Assembly: GCF_018785315.1 (NCBI RefSeq)
Contig: NZ_WQPN01000109.1
Span: forward strand, 27,481 to 91,480
DNA length: 64,000 bases
Direction: 5' to 3'
Origin: Clostridium sp. MCC353
GTDB taxonomy: Bacteria > Bacillota > Clostridia > Lachnospirales > Lachnospiraceae
Part shown: positions 1-9,083 of the stretch, piece by piece
How positions within the stretch are numbered: the stretch's first letter is position 1
Layout: every line of letters begins with the position of its first letter
The notes under the pieces: model-generated
The model's input: the letters and a program-made list of their open reading frames with translations, nothing else
Told to the model about the DNA's origin: nothing
Databases searched by the model: none
Made by a program: the position numbers and the translations under genes

Positions 1-44
1 GCTTACCGGCAGCCGCGTTACAGCAGCGGAATGCTGCTTGAAAA

Positions 45-71
45 ACCATAAAAATGCTGCCGCCCCCGGCG
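45..71 (-). terminator. possible terminator of the 77-577 gene
   Basis: Read on the minus strand just after the stop of the 166-residue protein, a short GC-rich stem (GCCG / CGGC around a C/G loop) is followed a few bases later by a T-run. The stem is only four pairs, so this is a weak intrinsic terminator candidate. Confidence 0.3.
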
Positions 72-76
72 AATAC

Positions 77-577
77 CTAATACCCTAATCCCTTTATGAA
101 ATCCTGCAGCTCTTCTTTATCCTCCGCCTTGGAATGGACGAAAAGCACTGTGTTTTCAACTCTGGCAACAGCAGCGAAGATCCCATCGCTGGTCTGCTCA
201 TATTTAGAATAATTTCCCAGGTTTACATTGACATGGCTGGATACGGCCCCTTTGTACTCTTCGGTGATTAAACTTTCACTCTTGTTATATAGCTTGACTG
301 CTCCCTCCACATCAGGGCATTCACTGAAGGTTATCACAAAATCCTGATCTTCATTCTCCTGATAAGCCACTCCGTATTTTCCAAATCCCTCTGGCATCAT
401 GTCTGTTTCTTCCTCAAATATATATCCCTGTTCCTCCGCATATACGGAAAACTGTTCAAATGCAGCCGGCGTTTTCTTATGAGTAACCAGCTTACCCACC
501 AATAAAGCCACGATTACCACCAGAATAACAACAGATGCGATTATGCCGCCTATTAAAAATTTAAAGCTCTTTTTCAT
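77..577 (-). CDS. membrane-anchored hypothetical protein (166 aa)
   Basis: I do not recognise the family. The protein begins with a positively charged start (MKKSFKF) and one hydrophobic segment at about residues 7-28, followed by a soluble domain of about 130 residues. There is no lipobox and no clear signal-peptidase site, so it is probably an N-terminally anchored extracytoplasmic protein. The outer domain is acidic, with several aromatic residues and no visible catalytic motif. It is transcribed away from the GGDEF gene; the 230-bp gap between them must hold both promoters. The start has a reasonable upstream GGA-rich ribosome binding site. Confidence 0.7.
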   Translation of the reverse strand: MKKSFKFLIGGIIASVVILVVIVALLVGKLVTHKKTPAAFEQFSVYAEEQGYIFEEETDMMPEGFGKYGVAYQENEDQDFVITFSECPDVEGAVKLYNKSESLITEEYKGAVSSHVNVNLGNYSKYEQTSDGIFAAVARVENTVLFVHSKAEDKEELQDFIKGLGY

Positions 578-809
578 CCGAATCCTCCATGGAATTTTTA
601 TTTTAGTCCATTTATCAGTTTATCATCTTTAATAACTTTCATCAAGCCGGAAAAGGGGCCGACAGAGGGGGCTGAAAGCCCGGAAGAGGACGGCGGACTG
701 CAGCGGAAGCTATGACCGTATTCCTGTTTATTTATTGACCTTTCCTTCGTTCCATTATATGATACCTATATAACTCTAATATTTTTGCGATCAGTTAAAG
801 GATTTTCTC
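578..809. other. divergent intergenic region
   Basis: The region separates the hypothetical membrane protein from the GGDEF gene. The centre (about 650-715) is purine- and GC-rich and contains a small hairpin (GGGCTG / CAGCCC-like); the right side is AT-rich and holds the GGDEF promoter. Nothing else is recognised. Confidence 0.4.
735..763 (+). promoter_or_regulatory. sigma-A type promoter of the GGDEF gene
   Basis: TTGACC at 735-740 and TATGAT at 758-763 are separated by exactly 17 bases. This is a near-consensus vegetative promoter whose start point would lie about 40 bases before the GGDEF start codon. Confidence 0.7.
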
Positions 810-1958
810 ATGAAAAAAAACTATTGGAAACGCGTGGACCTTCAGGTGTCTATATTTACAGCCGTGATCGTTGCCGTTTTAACCTTTACCAGCTTCATTT
901 TACAATATAATATAACATACAGGGATACTTTAAAGAGCTTAAATGACCAGGTTGAATCCATCTACGCCTATATCGCTCCGTATCTGGACGCCGATACATT
1001 CAGCAATATCTCGGCCCGGGATGATTTTAACAGCGAGGATTATGCACAGGCCCATGATGTTTTCCGCCGCGTTAAGGAAGTCACCGGAGTCATGTATCTG
1101 TATACGGCCAAGGAGAATGAACAGGGGGAATTTATCTATGTGATCGACGGCTTAGATCCCGATAATCCCAGTTTCCGCTATCCGGGAGATCCCATCGAAA
1201 GCGAAATCTACCCGGATATGAAAAGAGCTCTTGGAGGGGAAAAGGTTCTGCCTGATAAAATTAAGGACACGGAATGGGGCAAGATTTTCATCACCTATCT
1301 TCCCATTTACGATCAAAACCAGGTAATCGGCGTGATCGGCATCGAATTCGAGGCAGAACACCAATATATGACTTACCGCAATTTAAGGCTTCTCCTGCCC
1401 TGGTTCATATTACTGTTTGGCCTAATCGCCTGCCTGATATCCAGAGCCCTGTTCCGCCATATATCCAATCCGTTTTATCATGATATGGCCAATACCGATT
1501 ATCTGACCCAGCTAAAAAACAGGAATGCCTACCAAACCGATATGGATAACATCACAGCCATGAAGCTGGAAAAAGAGATGGGGGTTATTTCCATTGATCT
1601 GAACAGCTTAAAAAAGGTCAACGACACCTACGGACATGAAAAAGGGGATCAGTATATCACCTGCATTTCCAGGGCTTACCAGAACCTGGATACGAAAAAA
1701 GCGGTTATGTACCGGATCGGCGGGGATGAATTTGTGATTTTGGTCCCTCAGGCGGATAAACAGAAAATAGAGGCGCTGATGGACGCATTAGAACGGGAAT
1801 TCAACAAACTGATTTTCTCCCCGGAGCTGACGTTTTCATGGGGATATGCTATTTATGACCAACAGGAAGACAATAATCTGCACAGCACTTACCGCAAAGC
1901 GGACAAGCAGATGTATTCCAAAAAGCAGATTTATTACTCAGACATAGAAAAACAGTAG
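810..1958 (+). CDS. membrane sensor diguanylate cyclase (GGDEF)
   Basis: Predicted to make cyclic di-GMP from two GTP in response to an extracellular signal. A transmembrane segment lies at about residues 12-32, an outer sensor region of about 155 residues follows, and a second transmembrane segment lies at about 192-212. The C-terminal catalytic domain carries an intact RIGGDEF motif near residue 304, and the preceding D-L-N-S-L-K-K-V-N-D element is typical of active cyclases. No PAS or HAMP domain is obvious, so the outer domain may be Cache-like (inference). The start codon follows an AAAGGA site. The LacI-type gene begins 13 bases after its stop, so the two genes are probably co-transcribed from the promoter at 735-763. 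Confidence 0.88.
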   Translation: MKKNYWKRVDLQVSIFTAVIVAVLTFTSFILQYNITYRDTLKSLNDQVESIYAYIAPYLDADTFSNISARDDFNSEDYAQAHDVFRRVKEVTGVMYLYTAKENEQGEFIYVIDGLDPDNPSFRYPGDPIESEIYPDMKRALGGEKVLPDKIKDTEWGKIFITYLPIYDQNQVIGVIGIEFEAEHQYMTYRNLRLLLPWFILLFGLIACLISRALFRHISNPFYHDMANTDYLTQLKNRNAYQTDMDNITAMKLEKEMGVISIDLNSLKKVNDTYGHEKGDQYITCISRAYQNLDTKKAVMYRIGGDEFVILVPQADKQKIEALMDALEREFNKLIFSPELTFSWGYAIYDQQEDNNLHSTYRKADKQMYSKKQIYYSDIEKQ

Positions 1959-1971
1959 GGAGGGGGATCCA

Positions 1972-3042
1972 ATGGCAACAATCAAACAGATCGCCGAACT
2001 GGCCGGAGTATCCAGAAGAACCGTGGACCGGGTGATCAATAACAGAGGCGCCGTAAAACCGGAGACAGCCGAAAAGATCAGCCAAATCATACGCGAACTG
2101 GATTACCAGCCCAATGAAGCAGGAAAGGCCCTGGCCGCCAGAAAACGGAAACTGAAAATCGGCTTTTGCTCCACCACAGGAAAAAAGGCCCCCATTTATG
2201 GTGAAATCCGCAAGGGGGCCCTTGAAAAAGCGGAGGATCTGAAGAAATTTGGGGTTCAGGTAGAATTTTATACCTTTGACCGGGACCACCCTCTCAGCGA
2301 AGAGGAGCTGGAAAGGCTCTCCCAGTCTTTCGACTGTGATGCTTTAGCGGTCGCCCCCGGCAATACCCCCGGCGTCGTGAAAATGATTCAAAAAGCGGTG
2401 TCCATGCAGATTCCAATCCTGTTCTTTAATGTGGATGACCCTTCCTGCAAACGGTGCTGTTATGTGGGAAGCGATTATAAAAAGGCGGGGCGTTTGGCCG
2501 CCGGCCTGGCCGCGCTGCTCTGCAATGACTGTGGCCGGGTGGTGATCTTCACCAACCAGGCTTCCAATCCGTTCAGCTACGAAGAACGGGTGAAGGGATT
2601 TCAGCAGGAGATCGAAGAGCGTTATCCCAACATCCGGATCGCAGGGACCTATCTCCTGAAAGACGATATGCCGGATCATTATGATACGGTAAATGAGGCC
2701 TTTCGCAGTCATCCCGATATGAATATCATTTATCTGGTAAATCCGGGGGACTACAGCGTCTGCCATGCCATTTCCAAAGCCATGGGAACCGGAAAGGTCC
2801 GCATCATCACCAACGACCTGGTGGATCCCATGAAACCCATGCTGGAAAATGGCCTGGTATCCGCCACCATATCCCAGGATTCCAAAAACCAGGGCCGTCT
2901 GGCACTGGAGATTTTATTCAACAAGCTGGCCCTTGGCAAAGAGCCGGAAAAGGACATTTACTACACTGATTTAAATATCTATATTGCGCAGAGCCTGTCC
3001 CCGGAATTATATAACGGTTCAGACATCCAATGTGAAAATTGA
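1972..3042 (+). CDS. LacI-family transcriptional regulator
   Basis: A 356-residue repressor of usual LacI length. The N-terminal helix-turn-helix (IKQIAELAGVSRRTVDRVIN) is followed by a hinge and then a periplasmic-binding-protein-like effector domain of the sugar-binding type from about residue 60. It has a strong site (GGGAGGGGG) just before the start. The downstream gene, an unsecreted beta-helix protein, is preceded by a CG-centred palindrome of the type bound by LacI regulators, so this protein probably controls that gene in response to a carbohydrate. The ligand cannot be read from sequence. Confidence 0.9.
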   Translation: MATIKQIAELAGVSRRTVDRVINNRGAVKPETAEKISQIIRELDYQPNEAGKALAARKRKLKIGFCSTTGKKAPIYGEIRKGALEKAEDLKKFGVQVEFYTFDRDHPLSEEELERLSQSFDCDALAVAPGNTPGVVKMIQKAVSMQIPILFFNVDDPSCKRCCYVGSDYKKAGRLAAGLAALLCNDCGRVVIFTNQASNPFSYEERVKGFQQEIEERYPNIRIAGTYLLKDDMPDHYDTVNEAFRSHPDMNIIYLVNPGDYSVCHAISKAMGTGKVRIITNDLVDPMKPMLENGLVSATISQDSKNQGRLALEILFNKLALGKEPEKDIYYTDLNIYIAQSLSPELYNGSDIQCEN

Positions 3043-3106
3043 TAGAGAAAGTCCCATTAAAGCTGCCTGCGGCGAGGGGCTGGATGCCTGCAGCCGCTGT
3101 GTTTTC

Positions 3107-3147
3107 GTACGGTCCGCGCAGTAAATGCGCAGACCTGTCTGTTACGA
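3107..3147. repeat. imperfect palindrome, possible REP relative
   Basis: The arms TGCGCAGACC and GGTCCGCGCA face each other around GTAAA, and the right side continues into CTGTCTGTTACG. The tail resembles the GTAACAG-type palindromes at 5892-5935, 21555-21582 and 27562-27591, but the match is partial. Confidence 0.35.
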
Positions 3148-3184
3148 ATTATTACCAAAAAATATTGTTTTAACTGAAATATTA

Positions 3185-3213
3185 TTGACATCTTTGTATA
3201 GATATGTTAGTTT
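3185..3213 (+). promoter_or_regulatory. promoter of the beta-helix protein gene
   Basis: A consensus TTGACA at 3185-3190 is followed after 17 bases by TAGTTT at 3208-3213, a weaker -10. The LacI-type operator lies about 10 bases after it, which suits repression by blocking initiation. Confidence 0.5.
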
Positions 3214-3223
3214 TAAAGAAAAA

Positions 3224-3237
3224 TGCGCTCGAGCGCA
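3224..3237. promoter_or_regulatory. LacI-type operator
   Basis: TGCGCTCGAGCGCA is a perfect 14-bp palindrome with the central CG typical of LacI-family operators. It lies between the promoter at 3185-3213 and the ribosome binding site of the beta-helix gene and is the obvious target for the regulator encoded at 1972-3042. Confidence 0.65.
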
Positions 3238-3252
3238 ATAAGGAGGAGACAT

Positions 3253-5247
3253 ATGGTTTACTATGTAGCATATGATGCGGCACGCGGCGGAGACGGAACA
3301 AAAGAGAAGCCATTTAAGCAGATCAGCGAGGCTGCACAGATCGCAGCAGCCGGAGACGAAGTCATCGTAGCGCCAGGTATTTACCGGGAATATGTAAATC
3401 CAATCAACGGCGGTGAAGAGGGAAAACCTATCGTTTACCGTTCCGAAGTGATCGGAGGGGCCATCATTTCAGGTGCGGAACCGGTTAAAAATTGGGAGCA
3501 CTATAAGGACAACGTATGGGTTGCCCGCATTCCAAACGGGATTTTCGGTTCTTACAACCCTTATACCACAGAGATTGGGGGAGACTGGTATTACAGCAGC
3601 ATCGTTCTGCACACCGGCGAGGTTTATTTAAACGGCAAGTCCATGTATGAGACAGATTCCCTTGACTCTGTGCTGGACCCTCAGGTCTATATGCCTTCAT
3701 GGGATCATGAATTTTCCGTTTACCAGTGGTACAGCTGCCAGGAAGATGATACCACCCTTATTTACGCAAACTTCCAGGGCAATAACCCCAATGAAAACAA
3801 TGTGGAAATCAATGTGCGCAGAAACTGCTTCTATCCTGAAAAAACCGGCGTCAACTATATCACCCTCTCCGGTTTCGTGGTAAAACAGGCTGCGACCACA
3901 TGGGCTCCGCCTACAGCTTATCAGGAAGGCATGATCGGGCCACACTGGAGCAAAGGCTGGATCATTGAAGACTGTGAAGTTTCTGATTCCAAGTGCTGCG
4001 GCATTTCCCTGGGAAAATATCTGCAGCCTAATAATGAGAACAAATGGACCCTGAAACGTCTGAAACACGGAACCCAGACCGAACGTGACGCCATCTGCCA
4101 GGCCCAGATCGAAGGCTGGACAAAAGAGAATATCGGTTCCCATATCGTGCGCAGATGCCATATCCACGACTGTGAACAGACCGGAATTGTGGGACATTTA
4201 GGCTGTGTCTTCTCCATCATTGAAGACAACCATATCCATGACATCAACACAAAACAGCAGTTAACGGGCGCTGAGATCGGCGGAATCAAGCTCCACGCGG
4301 CAATCGACGTTATTTTCCGCAGAAACCACATCCATCACTGTACAAGAGGCATTTGGGTTGACTGGCAGGCACAGGGAACCCGTATCACCCAGAACCTGTT
4401 CCACGACAATATGCCGCCGGAAGATGCGGAGCTGACAACCAAGCTGTCTTTAGGGGAAGATTTATTTATAGAAGTGAGCCACGGCCCTACCCTTGTTGAC
4501 AACAACCTGTTTTTATCCGCTTATGCAGGACGTCTTGCTACCCAGGGCGTTGCCTATGTACATAACCTGATCTGCGGGCCATTTACAAGTGTAGGCGGCG
4601 GAACCGACAACGGCAGCCCGGCTACCGGACCGAGATATACGCCGTATCACGTTCCTCACAGAACGGAAGTGGCCGGATTTATGACTTTCTTACACGGCGA
4701 TAACCGGTTCTACAACAACATATTCATCCAGAACCCGATTCCGAAAGCTTATACGGATTTCATCGAAGCAAATAACATCGAATTGGTAGGCACCGTAACA
4801 GGAACCGCAGAATTCAACGGCTATCCTACCTGGGATGAATACGAAGCCCTGTTCAAGAAGGAAAATGACAAGGGAGCTGTGGAAGACAGAAGCAAATACT
4901 ATACAAAACTTCCTGTTTATACAGGAGGAAATGTATTCTTTAACGGTGCAAAGCCATGTGATAAAGAGGTTAATTATGCCGAAGTTACCGGACAGGATGT
5001 GTACGTGAAATTAGCGGAAAAAGACGGCGCATATTATCTGGATACCAACCTCTATGACTGCATGCCGGAGCTTGCCACTCCTTTCATTTCAACCGAAGTT
5101 TTGGGCGAAGCATTTGAACCGGAACAGAAATTTGAGAATCCGGACGGAAGCCCGATCTTCTTTGACAGGGATTACTGGGGCGAGAAACGAAGCGTAAATC
5201 CTACGCCGGGACCGTTTGAGAAAGAATTGGGAAAATCTTTAATTTAA
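3253..5247 (+). CDS. right-handed beta-helix (pectate-lyase-like) protein
   Basis: This 664-residue protein opens with a DUF1565-like segment (YYVAYDAARGGDGT, then a basic-hydrophobic beta-helix entry). It continues with repeated short strands rich in N, H and I (HIHDCEQTG, NHIHHC, NRFYNNIFI) that mark a parallel beta-helix. Such proteins bind or cleave polysaccharides; no catalytic residues can be assigned here. There is no signal peptide, so it should be cytoplasmic and may act on imported oligosaccharides. The start was placed at 3253 because AGGAGGA lies just before it and the in-frame ATG further upstream falls inside the operator. It is probably controlled by the LacI-type regulator. 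Confidence 0.82.
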   Translation: MVYYVAYDAARGGDGTKEKPFKQISEAAQIAAAGDEVIVAPGIYREYVNPINGGEEGKPIVYRSEVIGGAIISGAEPVKNWEHYKDNVWVARIPNGIFGSYNPYTTEIGGDWYYSSIVLHTGEVYLNGKSMYETDSLDSVLDPQVYMPSWDHEFSVYQWYSCQEDDTTLIYANFQGNNPNENNVEINVRRNCFYPEKTGVNYITLSGFVVKQAATTWAPPTAYQEGMIGPHWSKGWIIEDCEVSDSKCCGISLGKYLQPNNENKWTLKRLKHGTQTERDAICQAQIEGWTKENIGSHIVRRCHIHDCEQTGIVGHLGCVFSIIEDNHIHDINTKQQLTGAEIGGIKLHAAIDVIFRRNHIHHCTRGIWVDWQAQGTRITQNLFHDNMPPEDAELTTKLSLGEDLFIEVSHGPTLVDNNLFLSAYAGRLATQGVAYVHNLICGPFTSVGGGTDNGSPATGPRYTPYHVPHRTEVAGFMTFLHGDNRFYNNIFIQNPIPKAYTDFIEANNIELVGTVTGTAEFNGYPTWDEYEALFKKENDKGAVEDRSKYYTKLPVYTGGNVFFNGAKPCDKEVNYAEVTGQDVYVKLAEKDGAYYLDTNLYDCMPELATPFISTEVLGEAFEPEQKFENPDGSPIFFDRDYWGEKRSVNPTPGPFEKELGKSLI

Positions 5248-5260
5248 TAGCTGAATAGAC

Positions 5261-5285
5261 ACAGCGCCGGGAATCCCGGCGCTGT
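5261..5285. terminator. hairpin after the beta-helix gene
   Basis: An 11-bp perfect stem (ACAGCGCCGGG / CCCGGCGCTGT) with a three-base loop begins 13 bases after the stop. A T-run occurs only about 15 bases later (TTTTTT near 5302), so it could be a weak or bidirectional terminator between convergent genes. Confidence 0.55.
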
Positions 5286-5353
5286 ATTCACTTAACACAT
5301 GTTTTTTCACAGTTTTTAACTGGATGATTGTAAAAATGGAATGTTTCTTGCTG

Positions 5354-5891
5354 TTATTGAATCCAGACTCCATCCGCCCCTACCTGATAACCATCCGGCG
5401 TTACCGTATCATGAAGCATATACCCGTCCGATCCAAAATAATAAAATCTGCCTTTTATCTCTTTCCATTGATTCACCGGATAGGTTCCGTCGCCGTTATC
5501 ATACCACCAGCCCGCACTGTCCTGCTTCCACGCCGCGGATGACACATTTGTACCGCCCTGTTTTAGTTTAAAAAAATATCCCATGTAATCATCTGCATAG
5601 TTTGTCGTATTAACAGCATTTATCATTGCCACATAAGTTTTGGAATAGACTGAACCGTCGGCCTTATCTTTTGCAAGCTGTTCCGGATTGATCACAGGAT
5701 AATGTTTTCCGCCCAGAATCCCTTCATTCATCAGCATCGTCCCCTGCATGCTGGATTCCCATGATCCTAAACTCACAAAATTACTGCCATCCAGATATCC
5801 CCAATAGACTACCGGGTTTCCTGCCATTCCTGAACTTTGGGCTTCATCCATTGCAAGCGTAGTATTTTCACCAAATATCCGGATAACGCTT
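5354..5891 (-). pseudogene. 3' remnant of a cell-wall-binding-repeat protein
   Basis: The open frame reaches 6013, but only the part up to about 5891 looks like protein. It contains a domain with conserved-looking text (GILGGKHYPVINPEQL, SKTYVAMINAVNTTNYADDY) followed by two choline/cell-wall-binding repeats (GWWYDNGDGTYPVNQWKEIK; YYFGSDGYMLHDTVTPDGYQ). The upstream part of the frame simply translates a REP-like palindrome (5892-5935) and the antisense-frame end of the neighbouring CAP gene. There is no start codon with a ribosome binding site and no signal peptide. I read it as a decayed 3' fragment whose 5' half was lost at the palindrome. A short expressed protein cannot be excluded. Confidence 0.6.
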
Positions 5892-5935
5892 GCGCGGGGT
5901 AACAGTTCAGACCTGTCTGAACTATTACCCCGCGC
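5892..5935. repeat. REP-like palindrome (GTAACAGTTCAG family)
   Basis: GCGCGGGGTAACAGTTCAG and its near-perfect complement (18 of 19 pairs) are separated by six bases. The core GTAACAGTTCAG is shared with 21555-21582 and, as GTAACCGTTCAGA, with 27562-27591. It sits exactly between the CAP-domain gene and the truncated cell-wall-binding fragment. Confidence 0.7.
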
Positions 5936-5942
5936 CATTTCA

Positions 5943-7034
5943 TCAATCCGTAAACATCTGCACCCAATAATAAGTCCCATTAATATAAGCGCATCCAACT
6001 CCCATCCGTCCAAATGAAGTTTTTAGTATGTTCTTTTTATGTCCTGACGAGTTCATCCAGGAATCCATGACGGATTCCGGTGATCTCTGCCCATAGGCTA
6101 TATTCTCACCGCAGCTTGAATAGGAAATGCCCTCATCCTTTAAAATAGTAAAGCAGGAAGTTCCGTCCGGGCGGGTATGGCTGTAATCTTCCTGGATTTC
6201 GTTGGCCCGCTCCTGGGCGCAGTATGCCAGTTCCTCATCCCATTCCAAAGATTCCTTGTCGTTCTTTCTCCTCTCTCTGTTTACAATCTCAAACACCTCA
6301 TAGGCGTAACTGCTTTCGTCCGCTTCAAATGCCTCGTTTTCATCCCGGCCAATATAGTCATCATAATAATCATCGTTGTCATAATAGCTTGAATTATCAT
6401 AATACCATGAATTATCGTAATAGTCTGAGATATCGTCATCATCATCGTCGTCATCGTCGGAATCCCGGTAATTCCCTGTGAACCAGTCAAATTCATCGAT
6501 TTCATCCGCAATAATGCCTTTTTCCTTTATGATGTACCGTATATCATCCATGGTAAATGACTCCAGCTGCAGGGAGCCGTCGTCATTAAAATAATACTGA
6601 TCCCCGTTGATGTGCTGGAAACCTTTCACCATACTGCCGTTTTCATCAAAATAATAGCGTTTATTCTCAATCGTCTTCCAATCGGAAGTTATGTATTTGT
6701 TTCCCGTATAATACTTCCACACGCCGTTCACGTCATTCCAGCCCTTTACCGGGGTATACTGCTGTGTTTGGACCACCCCGCCAATGATCCAGGCTCCGCT
6801 GGCATCCACTTCATAGCCGTCCGGGGTTTTTGTATTCATCAGACAGTATCCTTCCGGGGTAAAATAGTAACACCTGCCATCGATCCAATGCCATCCGTCT
6901 TTTGCATAGTTCCCATCAGCATTCACAAACCACCAGTTTCCCTGATCCTGTCTCCATTCAGCAAACGCATTGCTGGAAAATAACAATGTCAAACACAAAG
7001 ATAATCCCGCTATTCGGCCAATCCTCTTTCTCAT
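5943..7034 (-). CDS. CAP/SCP-domain protein with cell-wall-binding repeats
   Basis: A secreted 363-residue protein. A signal peptide (about residues 1-25, ending SSNAFA) is followed by five or so cell-wall-binding repeats (NWWFVNADGNYAKDGWHWID; RYYFDENGSMVKGFQHING). Next comes a very acidic Asp/Tyr-rich linker at about residues 200-235 and a C-terminal CAP domain (NRERRKNDKESLEWDEELA, HTRPDGTS, GENIA, HKKNIL, YWVQMF). CAP domains in clostridia are extracellular and of mostly unknown function. The repeats should tether it to wall polymers. The last residues GTYYWVQMFTD suggest a complete domain despite the palindrome just after the stop. Confidence 0.88.
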   Translation of the reverse strand: MRKRIGRIAGLSLCLTLLFSSNAFAEWRQDQGNWWFVNADGNYAKDGWHWIDGRCYYFTPEGYCLMNTKTPDGYEVDASGAWIIGGVVQTQQYTPVKGWNDVNGVWKYYTGNKYITSDWKTIENKRYYFDENGSMVKGFQHINGDQYYFNDDGSLQLESFTMDDIRYIIKEKGIIADEIDEFDWFTGNYRDSDDDDDDDDDISDYYDNSWYYDNSSYYDNDDYYDDYIGRDENEAFEADESSYAYEVFEIVNRERRKNDKESLEWDEELAYCAQERANEIQEDYSHTRPDGTSCFTILKDEGISYSSCGENIAYGQRSPESVMDSWMNSSGHKKNILKTSFGRMGVGCAYINGTYYWVQMFTD

Positions 7035-7153
7035 ATCCGTCTTGTTCCTCTTTTCGCCATTTTAATCTGTTTTAACCTTTTTAAATCTGTTTAAATTCTT
7101 ATATATAACATAACTGCGGTCTTTGACTATAACAGTTTATGTTCCCCTGTCCC

Positions 7154-7843
7154 CTATCTGTTCAGATATGCTTCCACCGCTGCGATCAGATTATCCGATT
7201 TTTCGCCGTCTTTATCTAAATAGCTCTTTCCGCTCATGTATTCCGCAATCCTCTTCAATGCCTTCTGAGAATCATATTTCAGCATCTCGTACATGGAGTT
7301 TTCGCGGCCAGCCATTACTCCGGTAGAATATTTGATCCCCTCTTCCCTGTTAATTGTCAAACCACTGGTATCAAACCCCATGGCTTCCAGATAATCAAAA
7401 ACTGCCTGTTCTCTATAAAAAAAGCTCATCTCTTCAGCATCATATAAGGCTTTTTTGGCGTCTTCCGCAGAAATCGTTTCCTTCTCCTCTTCCTTTTGTC
7501 CAGCCCCACTTCTGTCCTTCTCCGCCTCTTTTGCAGCTAAGTTTTTCTGCTGTATCGCTCCATTCTCCACCCATGCGCCGTCCTTATCCACCTGATAGCC
7601 GTCGGGAGTTACCGCATCCGTTAACAGATATCCGTTGGTGTCAAAATAGTAACAGTAAGCCAGACCGGAAGAAGGGTCCTGAACAATCCATTCCCAGCCG
7701 TCTGCCGGATAGGAACCATCGTCCCTCTGGTACCACCGGCCGCTGTCATCCTGTTTCCACTCGTCCGCATAAGATATCATGCTTCCTGCCGCAATTAACC
7801 CAACCGCTGCGCCAACTGCCAGCAATGCCTTAAACTTTTTCAT
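7154..7843 (-). CDS. secreted cell-wall-binding-repeat protein (229 aa)
   Basis: It has a signal peptide (MKKFKALLAVGAAVGLIAAG, cleavage after about residue 29, SYA). Two cell-wall-binding repeats follow (WKQDDSGRWYQRDDGSYPAD; YYFDTNGYLLTDAVTPDGYQ), then a charged linker at about 110-135. The C-terminal 90-residue helical domain is related in style to Ltp-like host-interaction domains (FFYREQAVFDYLEAMGFDTS), but its function is not known to me. The start at 7843 was chosen because AAAAGGAG lies 9 bases before it; an in-frame ATG 30 bases upstream has no such site. It is probably a monocistronic surface protein. Confidence 0.82.
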   Translation of the reverse strand: MKKFKALLAVGAAVGLIAAGSMISYADEWKQDDSGRWYQRDDGSYPADGWEWIVQDPSSGLAYCYYFDTNGYLLTDAVTPDGYQVDKDGAWVENGAIQQKNLAAKEAEKDRSGAGQKEEEKETISAEDAKKALYDAEEMSFFYREQAVFDYLEAMGFDTSGLTINREEGIKYSTGVMAGRENSMYEMLKYDSQKALKRIAEYMSGKSYLDKDGEKSDNLIAAVEAYLNR

Positions 7844-7873
7844 GTCCTTTCGCTCCTTTTCCCATAGATTCAT

Positions 7874-8126
7874 TTTTCGTATTTTTACAATTAACTGATA
7901 ATTGGATTATATCAAAATTCGGAGAATATTACATCTATTTCTGATAAAATGCTTCATTCTTATGCCCATTAACCCAAAATGGCACTTTTTCCGGCATTTC
8001 ATCTGATCTGTTATCTTTAAATAATACCAAAAAAAATAGCTGCCAATCCAAACAATTGACAGCTAATTCCCATTATTCTGATTCCTCCGTCAGACTGAAA
8101 TGCCTGTTCACGGTGAAATCCCATTT
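7874..8126. other. intergenic region between surface protein and transporter genes
   Basis: The stretch is AT-rich. Its right part contains the terminator of the peptide transporter operon; its left part should contain the promoter of the surface-protein gene. No other gene is visible. Confidence 0.4.
8029..8065 (-). terminator. terminator of the peptide-transporter operon
   Basis: On the minus strand TAGCTGTCAATT pairs with GATTGGCAGCTA over a short loop and is followed directly by a run of eight T residues. It lies about 60 bases after the stop of the last transporter gene. Confidence 0.8.
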
Positions 8127-9083
8127 CTACAATCCGCCCGCCTTCCAGCAGGCCACAAAATGCCCCTTGCCGACTTCCCTAAGCCCCGGGCATTCTCTCC
8201 TGCACTCATCACCGGCGCAGGCACACCGTTTTACAAAACGGCACTCATCCGGCGGATCGATGGGGGACGATATTTCGCCCTTTAAAATAATCCGTTCTTT
8301 TCTCCTGCCGATCTCCGGAACAGGAATCGCTGAAAGCAGAGCTTTCGTATAAGGATGTACCGGATTGGCAAACAACTCCTCTGCCGGAGCTTTCTCCACC
8401 AGCTGCCCCAGATACATCACCGCAATATCATCCGCAAAATAATTGACAACCGAAAGATCGTGGGTGATAAAAATATAGGTCAGATCCATCTTTTTCTGCA
8501 GTTTTTTCAAAAGATTCAGAATCTGGGCCTGAATTGATACATCCAATGCGGAAACCGGCTCGTCACAGACGATGAACTGGGGTTCCATGGCCAGGGCCCT
8601 GGCGATCCCCACACGCTGACGCCGCCCGCCATCCAGTTCATGAGGATAGGTATTGATCAGACGCTCTGCCAGCCCCACCGTTTCCATCAGTTCCAGCACG
8701 CGTTTTTCCAGCTCATTTTTATCTTTGATAATTTTGTACTCGATGATGGGTTCGCTGATAATCTGGTTCACCGTCTTTCTGGGGTCCAAAGAGGAAAATG
8801 GATCCTGAAAGATCATCTGCATCTCTTTGCGCATCTTGTGAAGCTGGGATTTCCTCAGCTTGGCGATATCCGTCCCGTTAAACAGAATCTGCCCCGATGT
8901 GGGTTCCAAAAGCCGTAGAACCACCCTTCCTGTGGTGGATTTTCCGCAGCCCGATTCCCCTACGATTCCAAGCGTCTTCCCTTTTTCAATGGTCAGCGAA
9001 ATATCGTCAACCGCATGAAGAACACCTCTGGGGGTTTTAAAATATTTTTTCAGATTGCGGACTTCTAAAATAGGAGTACTCAT
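8127..9083 (-). CDS. OppF/DppF-type ABC transporter ATPase
   Basis: The second ATPase of a peptide/nickel-class ABC importer, 318 residues. Walker A is GESGCGKST at about residue 41 and Walker B is FIVCDEP. The signature is the variant [15 protein letters not shown] instead of LSGGQ, a form I associate with clostridial OppF/DppF proteins. The C-terminal oligopeptide-transporter extension with four clustered Cys residues ([19 protein letters not shown]) is present and may bind an Fe-S cluster. Its start overlaps the end of the OppD-type gene by four bases (ATGA), so the two are translationally coupled. Substrate is not defined by sequence; the two C45 hydrolases upstream suggest acylated or modified peptides. 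Confidence 0.93.
   Translation of the reverse strand: MSTPILEVRNLKKYFKTPRGVLHAVDDISLTIEKGKTLGIVGESGCGKSTTGRVVLRLLEPTSGQILFNGTDIAKLRKSQLHKMRKEMQMIFQDPFSSLDPRKTVNQIISEPIIEYKIIKDKNELEKRVLELMETVGLAERLINTYPHELDGGRRQRVGIARALAMEPQFIVCDEPVSALDVSIQAQILNLLKKLQKKMDLTYIFITHDLSVVNYFADDIAVMYLGQLVEKAPAEELFANPVHPYTKALLSAIPVPEIGRRKERIILKGEISSPIDPPDECRFVKRCACAGDECRRECPGLREVGKGHFVACWKAGGL

Noticed and set aside
3223..3252. Upstream ATG of the beta-helix gene
   Set aside because: The 30 bases encode the operator palindrome and the ribosome binding site lies after them, so the start is 3253.
5341..5571. Plus-strand frames antisense to the cell-wall-binding fragment
   Set aside because: They are mirror frames of the repeat-coding region, without ribosome binding site or plausible protein sequence.
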